64,000 nucleotides of DNA from Streptomyces sp. CB01881 (lineage in GTDB: Bacteria; Actinomycetota; Actinomycetes; Streptomycetales; Streptomycetaceae): contig NZ_CP026498.1 of assembly GCF_002953255.1 (NCBI RefSeq), forward strand, positions 2,099,197-2,163,196, in the 5' to 3' direction. Of the stretch, positions 41,870-49,534 are shown piece after piece. The notes under the pieces are model-generated. The model had not been told where the DNA came from. It saw only the letters and a program-made list of their open reading frames with translations, and did not search any database. Both the position numbers and the translations under genes were made by a program. Position 1 is the stretch's first letter, and the number at the start of each line of letters is the position of its first letter.

Positions 41870-43159
41870 TCAGTAGACGATCTCTATCGATTCCTCGAAG
41901 CTCTTCAGGAGCTCCGTCAGGCTCGGGCCGCCCGGTACCTCGCGGTGGCGTCCCATGATGTTGCAGAAGTAGTCGGAGATCAGGTCACCGTCCGGGTGGA
42001 GGTGGTGGCCCGGCTCCTTGAAGCAGACGCAGAGGAGGACCTCGTCGCGCTCGCGCAGTTCGTCGAGTCCCTCGATCGCGCGGATGATCCCCGAACCCCG
42101 GTGGGGCACGTTGAACCAGAAGTAGGTGGTGTCCCCGGGGGCGTCCGCCTCCGGGCCCGCGGCCTGCGGCTGCCGCAGTGCCGGTCCGGTCCGGCGGTCG
42201 AACTCCTCCCGGCCGTCGCAGACCAGGCTGAGGTACATCGCCCGCATGAGGTCCGCTCCGCGGGCCCGCTGCGCGAGGTCGTAGAAGATCCCGCCGGCGC
42301 CGGGCCGGGCCGCCGTCTCCAGCACGTAGGGCGTCCCGTCGTGGAACCGGACCTCGGTGTGCGTGGGGCCGTGGGTGATGCCGAGGGCGCGGACGGCGTC
42401 GTGCGTCAGGTCGATGACGGCCCGGCGCAGCTCCTCCGGCATCGACGGCTCCAGCGCGTACAGCCGGTCGGGGAAGTACTGCCCGGGCGAGACCTGTTCG
42501 GAGTTGTTGGCCAGCAGGAAGTCCGCGGCCGGCCGGCCGTCGAACCAGACGGTGTCGACGGAGTACTCGCGCCCTTCGAGGCACTGCTCGACGAGGAACC
42601 CGGCGGCCGGGACGCCGTCCTGCGCCATGGTGGTGGCGTTGAGCAGGGCGATCTTGCGGACCTGCTCCAGCAGTTCGGCCTCGGACTGGACCCGCCGGAC
42701 TCCGCAGCTGGCGAACCCGTGGGTGGGCTTGACGATCGCGGGGTACGCGACCTGCGCGAGGTCCAGCCCGGCGCGCGAGGTGAAGTGGGTGCCGCGGGGC
42801 GTGCTGACCCCGGCCGCCTGCCAGATCTCCTTCATCCGCGCCTTGTCGCGGGCCGCGCCGGCCGAGGCGACCGGGTTCCGGCCCACGCCGAGGGCCCCGG
42901 CCACCGCCGCCGTCGCAATGACGTACGGCTCCTGGTTGGTGAAGGCGGCGACGGCCGGCCGGCCCTCGCAGGCCGCCGCGATGTCCGCCGCCACCCGCTG
43001 CGGGTCGTCGCGCACGTCGAGCCGGAGCGAAGGGACGCCGGCCGGCGGCTCGGCACGGGCGGAGACGAACAGCAGCCGGTCGCCCTCGTCCGCGGCCACC
43101 CGCTCCATCGCCCGGGTGAAGTAGTCGGTCGTCTCCACGCAGACGAAGGTGCGGTTCAC
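41870..43159 (-). CDS. ATP-grasp carboxylate-amine ligase
   Basis: This 429-aa ATP-grasp protein of the BacD/carbamoyl-phosphate-synthase-like kind activates a carboxylate as an acyl phosphate and couples it to an amine or thiol. Recognisable parts are YPAIVKPTHGFASCGVRRVQSEAEL (ATP-binding Lys), GFLVEQCLEGREYSVDTVWFDG, GPTHTEVRFHDGTPYVLETAARPGAGGI (metal-binding Glu and Arg) and an unusual C-terminal lobe ending LKSFEESIEIVY. The GTG start overlaps the preceding ligase stop as GTGA. Next to a free carrier protein and an aminoacyl ligase it could add a second residue to a carrier-bound amino acid (as BtrJ does in butirosin) or make a free dipeptide or amide. Confidence 0.9.
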   Translation of the reverse strand: MNRTFVCVETTDYFTRAMERVAADEGDRLLFVSARAEPPAGVPSLRLDVRDDPQRVAADIAAACEGRPAVAAFTNQEPYVIATAAVAGALGVGRNPVASAGAARDKARMKEIWQAAGVSTPRGTHFTSRAGLDLAQVAYPAIVKPTHGFASCGVRRVQSEAELLEQVRKIALLNATTMAQDGVPAAGFLVEQCLEGREYSVDTVWFDGRPAADFLLANNSEQVSPGQYFPDRLYALEPSMPEELRRAVIDLTHDAVRALGITHGPTHTEVRFHDGTPYVLETAARPGAGGIFYDLAQRARGADLMRAMYLSLVCDGREEFDRRTGPALRQPQAAGPEADAPGDTTYFWFNVPHRGSGIIRAIEGLDELRERDEVLLCVCFKEPGHHLHPDGDLISDYFCNIMGRHREVPGGPSLTELLKSFEESIEIVY

Positions 43160-44454
43160 GACCGCGCCCCCGTGATCCGCCCGGCGTTCGCGGCGACGCG
43201 GTCGGCGAGCGCGGACAGTCCGGTGTCCCCGCGCTCGGTGAGCAGGAAGGCCAGCCGGTCGATGCCGAAGCCGACGCAGAGGGTGGAGGCGGCCAGCCCG
43301 CGCTCGTCGCGGATCCGGAAGGCGTCGGAGAAGTGGCTGCCGTGCTTGTTGAGCGAGGCGCTGGCGACCTTGCGGCCGAGGGTGTGCGAGCGCACGGCCA
43401 GCTCGATCTTGCTGTCGGAGACGAGCTGGGCGAACAGCTGCGCGCCGGCGCCGTCGCTGAAGAACATGTCCGAGGCCGTCTCCAGTGAGAAGTCCAGGCC
43501 CAGCAGGAGGGCGGTGACGGCCATCAGGTCCAGCAGTTCGCCGTGCATCCGGGCCACCGGCTCGGCACCGCCGACCACGACGCCCTCGCGCATCCGGAAC
43601 TCGTACAGCCGTTCCTGGTTGTTCAGGTTGCCGGACTCGTCGCGGAAGATCGAGCCGCCCACCGTCATCACGAGGGCCTCGTCCTCGGCGAAGACCTGGT
43701 CCTCCAGGAGCTGGTAGCAGTGCAGGCAGGCCGCGGGGTTGAGGAGGTCGCGCGGTGCCTTCAGGTAGTCGAGCACCTGCCGGTCCGCGCCCCGCTCGCC
43801 CTTCTCGGCCGCCCCGCGCCAGTACGGCAGGAACTCCTCGAACAGGTCGGGGTCGTTGCTCACCGGCGCCACGAAGCTCAGGTGCTGGCAGCCGGTCTCG
43901 AAGTATCCCGACCGGTCCACGACCGAGCTCGGGATCATCGAGGGGATCAGCAGCTCCTCCGCGTCGTACGCCTGGGCGATGCAGCGGTTGGCGAACCGGT
44001 CGAGCGCCGCCAGCAGCGCCGCGCTCTCGTGCCCGTACACGTTGACGCCCGGACGCAGCTGTGCCGCACGGCCGGTGACCGCCCGGCGGCCCGGCCGCCG
44101 CGCCACGCGGCGCAGTTCCTCGGAGAGGGCGGCCGCGGCACTGCCCAGGACCTCGGTGGGGAACCGGGCCGGGCGGTCGGCGAGCCAGGCCTCGACCGAG
44201 GCCGGGTCGCCGGAGTCGAGCAGGGTCCTCGTCCGCACGCCGCGGGGGATCGCCTTGAAGCGCTCCAGGATCTGCCCGACGGAGCGCTCCAGCTTCTCCA
44301 GGGGCACGGCGTCCTGCGAGACGACCGTCAGCTCGTCGGTGCCGAACTCGACCGCGGTGACCTGGGGAAAGTAGAAACGCAGCTGTGTGGTGAGCGTGTC
44401 ACGCACCGCCGGCTGTCCGACGGCCGCCTTGATGGTGGTCCTCAGCGTCTCCAT
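43156..44454 (-). CDS. aaRS-like amino acid:carrier protein ligase
   Basis: This 432-aa class II aminoacyl-tRNA-synthetase-like catalytic domain has no tRNA-binding arm. Motifs are TGCQHLSFVAPVSNDP, AACLHCYQLLEDQVF, SIFRDESGNLNNQERLYEFRMRE (motif 2 with its Arg) and STLCVGFGIDRLAFLL (motif 3). They match the SerRS-like amino acid:[carrier protein] ligases, which charge a phosphopantetheine instead of tRNA. The carrier is encoded immediately upstream. I prefer the ATG at 44452-44454, which leaves GGAG 12 bases away; a TTG at 44466 overlaps the carrier gene but lies on the ribosome site. The amino acid is not predictable from what I can see. Confidence 0.88.
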   Translation of the reverse strand: METLRTTIKAAVGQPAVRDTLTTQLRFYFPQVTAVEFGTDELTVVSQDAVPLEKLERSVGQILERFKAIPRGVRTRTLLDSGDPASVEAWLADRPARFPTEVLGSAAAALSEELRRVARRPGRRAVTGRAAQLRPGVNVYGHESAALLAALDRFANRCIAQAYDAEELLIPSMIPSSVVDRSGYFETGCQHLSFVAPVSNDPDLFEEFLPYWRGAAEKGERGADRQVLDYLKAPRDLLNPAACLHCYQLLEDQVFAEDEALVMTVGGSIFRDESGNLNNQERLYEFRMREGVVVGGAEPVARMHGELLDLMAVTALLLGLDFSLETASDMFFSDGAGAQLFAQLVSDSKIELAVRSHTLGRKVASASLNKHGSHFSDAFRIRDERGLAASTLCVGFGIDRLAFLLTERGDTGLSALADRVAANAGRITGARS

Positions 44455-44458
44455 CGGG

Positions 44459-44707
44459 TCACTCAACTCCCAGGAATGCCTTGATCCTTGCCAGCGTCGA
44501 CACGTCCGACAGCTGGAAGGCCTCGTAGTCGATCTCCTTGCCGAAGTCCGTCTCCATCCGGACCACCAGCCCCATCACGGCCATGGATTCGAGCCCGAGC
44601 TGCGTCAACGGGGCGTCCTGGTACTCGTCGTACCGGTCGCAGACCAGGGCGACGGTCTCCTCCGGCAACAGACCGCTGAACAGGGTGCGGATCCATTGGT
44701 GGTCCAT
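44459..44707 (-). CDS. Stand-alone acyl/peptidyl carrier protein
   Basis: This 82-aa carrier protein has the Ppant Ser in QLGLESMAVMGLV, followed by METDFGKEIDYEAFQLSDVSTLARIKAFL, the usual helix 3-4 pattern. The ATG at 44705-44707 has a weak GAAAGG site. It is the first gene of a unit running carrier, aminoacyl ligase, ATP-grasp (the last two overlap as GTGA). It should be the thiolation station of the cluster, since no NRPS or PKS module is nearby. Confidence 0.92.
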   Translation of the reverse strand: MDHQWIRTLFSGLLPEETVALVCDRYDEYQDAPLTQLGLESMAVMGLVVRMETDFGKEIDYEAFQLSDVSTLARIKAFLGVE

Positions 44708-45076
44708 CGGCGGGGCCTTTCTCGTCCTGGGCTGCCGACGGGCGGGCAGTCGCCGGCCGTCGGGGAATGATCCTTCGGCGACGAATACTCTCAGCCACCG
44801 CCCGTACCGCGGCAAGAGATCGTCCGGCCGGTGCCCCCACCCCTCTCCGGCCCCGTGACCTGCTCGACCTCGGCGGACCGGCCCACCGTGGGCCGCGCCC
44901 GTCCCGCCGGCGGGACACCCGCCGGGGCCCCCTGTCCCGCAGGGGACCGGGAGGCGGGCTCCGGCCCGAGGACTCTGCTACTGTGGCGCCCGAGGTCCGT
45001 CCTCCGGTCGCCCGCGGCCTTCCGCACACCGGGAAATCCACCTGACGACGGACCGTCAGCTCCCTATCGTGGGGGC
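44708..45076. promoter_or_regulatory. Divergent promoter region with palindromes
   Basis: No convincing gene. The 16-bp perfect palindrome GTCCCGCCGGCGGGAC lies at 44901-44916, and a CCCCTG-TCCCG-CAGGGG hairpin follows at about 44930-44946. These could be an operator or a terminator. The region should hold the promoter of the carrier-protein operon (minus) and of the zinc-ribbon gene (plus); I see no strong -10/-35 pair. Confidence 0.45.
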
Positions 45077-45481
45077 GTGTGCATCCGCCCTCAGACCACC
45101 GCCAGGCACTTCGTCTGCCTGCCCTGCCGCGTCTCGGTGAAGCGGCGGGCGGCACCGGGGCACGACCTCTGCCCGCGCTGCCGCGGGCGGCTGACCGACG
45201 CGGGGCAGGACCTGGCGGTCCCGAAGCGGCGGGACGACGCCGGCTGGCGGGCGCTGACCGCCGTGCTCGCCGCCGGGGTGACGTTCCACTCGCGGTGCTG
45301 CTATGGCCCCGGGTGGCGGCCGCGGACGCCGCGCGAGGTGCGGGAGCGGCTCGCGCTGGCGGGCCGGGGCGGCATCCCCGTGGCGGAGGCGATCACCACC
45401 CGGGACCTGGACGAACTCAGCGAGCGGGCCCGGGGGCGGGCGCCAGGCCGGTACAACCGCGGAGGCCGTCCCTCCGCTTGA
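45077..45481 (+). CDS. Small zinc-ribbon protein of unknown function
   Basis: This 134-aa basic protein starts at GTG 45077. Two CxxC pairs (CLPC and CPRC, 20 residues apart) make a zinc ribbon, followed by LAVPKRRDDAGWRALTAVLAAGVTFHSRCCYGPGWRPRT. It is a common streptomycete type sometimes labelled as deoxyxylulose-phosphate synthase in databases, which its sequence does not support. The last 65 bases overlap the convergent CapA-family gene, so both C-termini are coded on opposite strands of the same DNA. Confidence 0.75.
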   Translation: MCIRPQTTARHFVCLPCRVSVKRRAAPGHDLCPRCRGRLTDAGQDLAVPKRRDDAGWRALTAVLAAGVTFHSRCCYGPGWRPRTPREVRERLALAGRGGIPVAEAITTRDLDELSERARGRAPGRYNRGGRPSA

Positions 45482-46562
45482 GTGCCGCCTCAGCGGCGGC
45501 CCCGCTCTGCGGGACGGGCACGCCCTGGCCGTCGACGGTGGCCGGGGTGAACACCTCGCCGGTGACCTTGCCGGCCGAGGTGAGGGTCAGCGTCGTGACG
45601 CCGGTCTCGTTGGAGAACGCGTAGTTGGACGTGCCGTACCAGAGGAAGTTGCCGAAGCCGTACCCGACGTAGGTGTTGCCGAGCATGCCCGAGCCGAGCA
45701 TGGTGTGCGCGTGCGTGCCGACCACCGCGGTGGCACCGGCCGCCGCGAGCTTCTTGGCGATGGCGGTCTGGGGGCCGGTCGGGCAGGCCTTGCCCTCGTC
45801 GCCCCAGTGCAGGTAGACGATGACGACGGGCGCCTGCTGCTTCGCCGCCTCCACCGCCTTGACCAGTGCGGGGGCGTCCAGCGCCGAGGCGATGCCCGGC
45901 TTGTTGGCACCGGCCCGCCACTTCTGGTTGGTGATGTCCTCGACCTGGCTGGCGGCGACCACCGCGACCTTCACGCCGCGGACGGTGGTGACGTACGGGG
46001 CGTACGCCTCCTTGGCGTTGTGCCCGACGCCGACGACCGGGATCGGCGAGGCGTCCTTGGCGGCGAGGGTGTCGGCGAGGCCGTCCGGGCCGAAGTCGAC
46101 GGCGTGGTTGTTGGCCATCGAGACGACGTCGACGCCGGAGTCCTTGAGCGCGGTGAGCGCCTTGGGCGAGGTGCGGAAGGTGTAGGTCTTCGACTCGGGG
46201 GCGCCGCGGTCGGTGATCGCGGTCTCCAGGTTGAGGACGGCGAGGTCCGCGTCGGAGAGGGTCTTGGAGATCGGGCCGAGCGGCTGCTCGGGCGGCTTCA
46301 CGGCGAGCCGGGTCTCCGTGCGGCCCTCGAAGTGGACGTCGCCGGCGAAGGCCACCGTGATGCTGCCGTCGGGCCGGGGCGCGGCGGCGCTGCCGGACGG
46401 AGTCGGCGCCGCGGTGCCGCTCGCGGCCGCGGAACCGTCGGCCGTCGGCCCGGCCGCGTCGCCGGCCGGCGCGGCCTTGGCCGGCGCCGGGTCGTCCGGT
46501 CCGCAGGCGGCCACGGGTGTCAGCCCGAGCAGCAGTGCGACGGCGGCCGCGACACGGCGCAT
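45417..46562 (-). CDS. CapA-family lipoprotein (PGA_cap metallophosphatase-like)
   Basis: The 381-aa product has a lipoprotein signal (VAAAVALLLGLTPVAAC), then a ~45-residue Ala/Ser/Pro linker and a calcineurin-like PGA_cap domain. Domain motifs are TVAFAGDVHFEG, LNLETAITD, MANNHAVDFG, VYLHWGDEG, VVGTHAHTM and GYGFGNFLWYG. Homologues are linked to poly-gamma-glutamate synthesis and surface-bound hydrolysis; no other capsule gene is present here. GGGGGGATCT lies before the ATG. The 3' end overlaps the zinc-ribbon gene by 65 bases on the opposite strand. Confidence 0.9.
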   Translation of the reverse strand: MRRVAAAVALLLGLTPVAACGPDDPAPAKAAPAGDAAGPTADGSAAASGTAAPTPSGSAAAPRPDGSITVAFAGDVHFEGRTETRLAVKPPEQPLGPISKTLSDADLAVLNLETAITDRGAPESKTYTFRTSPKALTALKDSGVDVVSMANNHAVDFGPDGLADTLAAKDASPIPVVGVGHNAKEAYAPYVTTVRGVKVAVVAASQVEDITNQKWRAGANKPGIASALDAPALVKAVEAAKQQAPVVIVYLHWGDEGKACPTGPQTAIAKKLAAAGATAVVGTHAHTMLGSGMLGNTYVGYGFGNFLWYGTSNYAFSNETGVTTLTLTSAGKVTGEVFTPATVDGQGVPVPQSGAAAEAALKRRDGLRGCTGLAPAPGPAR

Positions 46563-46844
46563 GTGAGATCCCCCCGGGGTCGGTCCAAGAGCGGTCAGCC
46601 TACGCCACTCCCCCGCGCCTCCTTCGCCCTGCCTCCACACCATGTTCGTCGAACGCCGGCCCCCCCCGGACCGGATGCGCGGACCGCCCCGCGCGGGCCG
46701 GCCCGCCGCAGGACCACCCGGCCCAATCGCCCTCCCCGATGCGGCCGTCCCGTCCCTGGCGCGCCCGGCACTCCGGCGCGCAGCGTGGAGGGTACGGCGG
46801 CCGCGCGCGCATGCGGGGCCCGCGGGACCGTGAGGCGGTGGGTG

Positions 46845-47642
46845 ATGGAGGGCGCAGGGATCACACCGGGCACCGTGGCGGGCCCCGCCCCGGACGGCTC
46901 CGCCCGCAGGCGGATCGTGGTCGGGATCGACGGCTCGGCGCCCTCGAAGGCGGCGCTGCGCTGGGCGGTCGGGCAGGCGGTGCTGACCGGCGCCCGGGTG
47001 CACGCCGTGGCCGCCTGGGAGTACCCGTCGCTGTACGGCTGGTTCGCGCCGATGGCGGACGACGGCTTCGAGCAGGCGGCGCTCCGCACGCTCACCGCCG
47101 AGGTGAACGAGGTGGTGGGCCGCGACCGGCCGGTGGAGATCCGGGAGAGCCTGGTGCTCGGGCACGCGGCCGAGGTGCTGCTGGGGGCGGCCGAGGGGGC
47201 GGACCTGCTGGTGCTCGGCAGCCGGGGGCGCGGCTCCTTCGCCCGGACGCTGCTCGGCTCGGTGAGCGCCCGCTGCGCCGTGCACGGCGTCTGTCCGATG
47301 GTGATCGTCCGCGCGGACGGCACGGCGTCCGCGCCACCGCACACGGCCCGCGCCGCGACCGCCGTGGAGGGCGGCGGGGAGGCGACGGTCCGCACCAAGG
47401 ACTGGCAGCTGAGCCTGCACGTGGTCGAGGACCGGGACACCACCCGGGTGCACGCCGTGCTCGACGCCGACGGCAGCGTGCTGCACAGCGACGCGCTGGC
47501 CCGGCGCAACCCGGTCGACGACCCGGCGCCGGCGGTCGGCGACGAGTTCGCGGTCGGCCGGGCCCTGGTGGACCTGGGCCACCAGTTGCTCCGCGCCGGC
47601 ACCCGCTCCGCCACGGGCCCGGCGGAGCGGGCCGGCGGCTGA
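46845..47642 (+). CDS. Universal stress protein fused to DUF1876-like domain
   Basis: The protein has 265 residues. Residues ~22-160 are a UspA fold (RIVVGIDGSAPSKAALRWAV; ATP site GSRGRGSFARTLLGSVSARC). Residues ~180-255 match the dsRBD-like DUF1876 domain (TKDWQLSLHVVEDRDTTRVHAVLDADG, HSDALARRNPVDDPAPAVGDEFAVGRAL). In actinomycetes the two are usually separate neighbours of hypoxia/stress regulons, so the fusion is worth noting. Start ATG with a weak GAGGCGG site. The next gene follows after 38 bases on the same strand. Confidence 0.85.
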   Translation: MEGAGITPGTVAGPAPDGSARRRIVVGIDGSAPSKAALRWAVGQAVLTGARVHAVAAWEYPSLYGWFAPMADDGFEQAALRTLTAEVNEVVGRDRPVEIRESLVLGHAAEVLLGAAEGADLLVLGSRGRGSFARTLLGSVSARCAVHGVCPMVIVRADGTASAPPHTARAATAVEGGGEATVRTKDWQLSLHVVEDRDTTRVHAVLDADGSVLHSDALARRNPVDDPAPAVGDEFAVGRALVDLGHQLLRAGTRSATGPAERAGG

Positions 47643-47680
47643 CAGAATTCGAAGGACGGACGACGGACGCCAGAAGACGG

Positions 47681-48931
47681 ATGACAGACACGCAGATGAC
47701 CGACTCTGCCGGCCCGGCCCCGGGCACCCCAGCACCCTCCCGCGAACCGCACGGCACCCCCGGCCCCGCTCCCGGCCCCGGCCCCGACTTCACCCCCGCC
47801 GAGCGCGCCCGCGGCCGCGCGCTGCGGCGTGCGCAGGTGCCGTGGGCGCTCGGCGGGCGGCTGGCCGGCCTGGCGCTGGCGCTCGCGCTCGGGCTGACGC
47901 CCGCCGGGGCGGGGCTGGTGACCGCGGTGGGCGGCTGGTTCGGCGGCTCGCGGACGGCGGAGGTGCTGGCCGGGACGGCCGCGCTGGTCGTGCTCGGGCA
48001 GGCGGTGCAGCTGCCGTTCGGCGCGGGCGTCCGCTCGGCGCGCGCCCGGTACGGGCTGGTGACGCAGGGCTGGGCCGGCTGGGCGGTGGACGCGCTGCGC
48101 GGGCTGGCGCTCACCCTGGTGCTGGCCCTCCCCGTCGCCCTCGGGCTGTTCGCGCTCACCGCGTGGTCGCCGGACCACTGGTGGCTGCCGGCGGCGGGCG
48201 CCGCGGCGCTGCTCACGGCGGCGCTCTCGTTCCTCTACCCGCTGCTGGTGGAGCCGGTGTTCAACCGCTTCACGCCGATGCCGCCCGGGCCGCTGCGCAG
48301 CGCGCTGCTGGCGCTCGCCGACCAGGACGGCGTCCGGGTGCGGGACGTCCTGGTGGCGGACGCGTCGCGACGGACGACGGCGCTGAACGCGTACGTGTCC
48401 GGGCTGGGCGCGACCCGCCGGATCGTCGCCTACGACACGCTGCTGTCGACCGCGGAGCCCCGCGAGGTGGAGCTGGTGGTGGCGCACGAGCTGGGGCACG
48501 TCAAGCACCGGGACGTGCTGACCGGCACGCTGCTGGGCGCGCTGGGGGCGGCCGTGGTGGTCGCCCTGCTCGGCCTGCTGACGGGCTGGGGCCCGCTGCT
48601 GTCGGCGGCCGGGGTGGCGGACGTCGCCGATCCTCGCGCCCTGCCGCTGCTGGCGGCCTGCGCGACGCTGCTGGGCGCGCTGTCGGGCCCGGTGCAGTGC
48701 GCGACGAGCCGCCGGATCGAGGCCCGGGCGGACCGGCACGCGCTCGAACTCACCTCGGACGCCGAGCAGTTCGTCGCGATGCAGCGCAGACTGGCTTTGG
48801 TCAACGTGTCCGACGTCGACCCACCGCGGGTGCTTGAGCTACTGTTCGCCACTCACCCGAGCGCAACCCGCCGGATCGCGGCCGCCCGCGCCTGGCAGGC
48901 CTCGGCGCCCGACGGGGCCAGGACCGGCTGA
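47681..48931 (+). CDS. M48 family zinc metallopeptidase (Ste24-like), membrane
   Basis: This 416-aa membrane protein has a disordered Pro-rich N-terminus (~40 residues), several membrane helices, and the zinc site VAHELGHVKHRD (about residues 265-275). The third ligand region is RIEARADRHALELT. The conserved FNRFTPMPPGPL and NAYVSGLGATRRIVAYDTLL are typical of CAAX prenyl protease 1-like proteins. In bacteria these act in membrane-protein quality control. The final part (LLFATHPSATRRIAAAR) contains the family's conserved THPS segment. Confidence 0.92.
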   Translation: MTDTQMTDSAGPAPGTPAPSREPHGTPGPAPGPGPDFTPAERARGRALRRAQVPWALGGRLAGLALALALGLTPAGAGLVTAVGGWFGGSRTAEVLAGTAALVVLGQAVQLPFGAGVRSARARYGLVTQGWAGWAVDALRGLALTLVLALPVALGLFALTAWSPDHWWLPAAGAAALLTAALSFLYPLLVEPVFNRFTPMPPGPLRSALLALADQDGVRVRDVLVADASRRTTALNAYVSGLGATRRIVAYDTLLSTAEPREVELVVAHELGHVKHRDVLTGTLLGALGAAVVVALLGLLTGWGPLLSAAGVADVADPRALPLLAACATLLGALSGPVQCATSRRIEARADRHALELTSDAEQFVAMQRRLALVNVSDVDPPRVLELLFATHPSATRRIAAARAWQASAPDGARTG

Positions 48932-48996
48932 GCGGCACGGCTGAGCGGCACGGCCGGGCGACGCAGCCGGACAGGGCACGCAAGCGGCCAAAATCG

Positions 48997-49012
48997 TTGT
49001 ATAGTGCAACAA
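48997..49012. promoter_or_regulatory. MarR operator with embedded -10 box
   Basis: TTGTATAGTGCAACAA has TTGT/ACAA arms around TATAGT, a good -10 hexamer (49000-49005). It sits 25 bases upstream of the marR start and its GAGGAGG ribosome site (49021-49027), so autorepression by promoter occlusion is likely. Confidence 0.6.
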
Positions 49013-49037
49013 ATTCTCCCGAGGAGGTAGGTACGCC

Positions 49038-49460
49038 GTGCCCGGCCGCGATACGTCGATCGACACCATCCAGCGCGAGCTGACCGCCTTCGCCCGGCGC
49101 GCCCGGCACAAGGCCAGCCAGCTGCACCCGGACCTCTCCCTGGTCACCTACAGCATCCTCGACCTGATCAACGAGCGCGGCGGCTGCCGGGCCGCCGACG
49201 TCGCGATGCACTTCATGCTGGACAAGTCCACCGTGAGCCGCCAGGTCACCGCGCTGGAGAAGCTCGGCCTGCTCCGCCGCGAGGCCGACCCGGACGACCA
49301 GCGAGGCCAGATCCTGCGCGCCACCGAGGCCGGCCTCACCCTGCTGCGCGAGGCCAACGAGCAGCGCCGGGCCTCCTTCACCGCCCGCTTCACCGACTGG
49401 TCCGACGAGGACGTCGCGCGGTTCGCCGACTACCTCGCCCGCTACGGCGCCCAGGACTGA
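49038..49460 (+). CDS. MarR-family transcriptional regulator
   Basis: This 140-aa winged-helix regulator starts at GTG 49038 with a strong GAGGAGG site. The recognition region is GCRAADVAMHFMLDKSTVSRQVTALEKLGLLRREADPDDQRGQILRATEAG, with the Asp-Arg-Arg/Gly wing. It is followed 74 bases later by the SpoIIE-like phosphatase on the same strand, which could be its target besides itself. Effector unknown. Confidence 0.92.
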   Translation: MPGRDTSIDTIQRELTAFARRARHKASQLHPDLSLVTYSILDLINERGGCRAADVAMHFMLDKSTVSRQVTALEKLGLLRREADPDDQRGQILRATEAGLTLLREANEQRRASFTARFTDWSDEDVARFADYLARYGAQD

Positions 49461-49534
49461 GCACCGGCGGGCCCGGACCGCCCGCGCCGGGCACCGGCGG
49501 GCCCGGACCGCGCCCCGGACGGCGGCCCGCCGAC

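Noticed and set aside
45077..45481. Calling the zinc-ribbon protein a deoxyxylulose-phosphate synthase
   Set aside because: It is 134 residues with no TPP motifs; such names in databases for this family are not supported by sequence.
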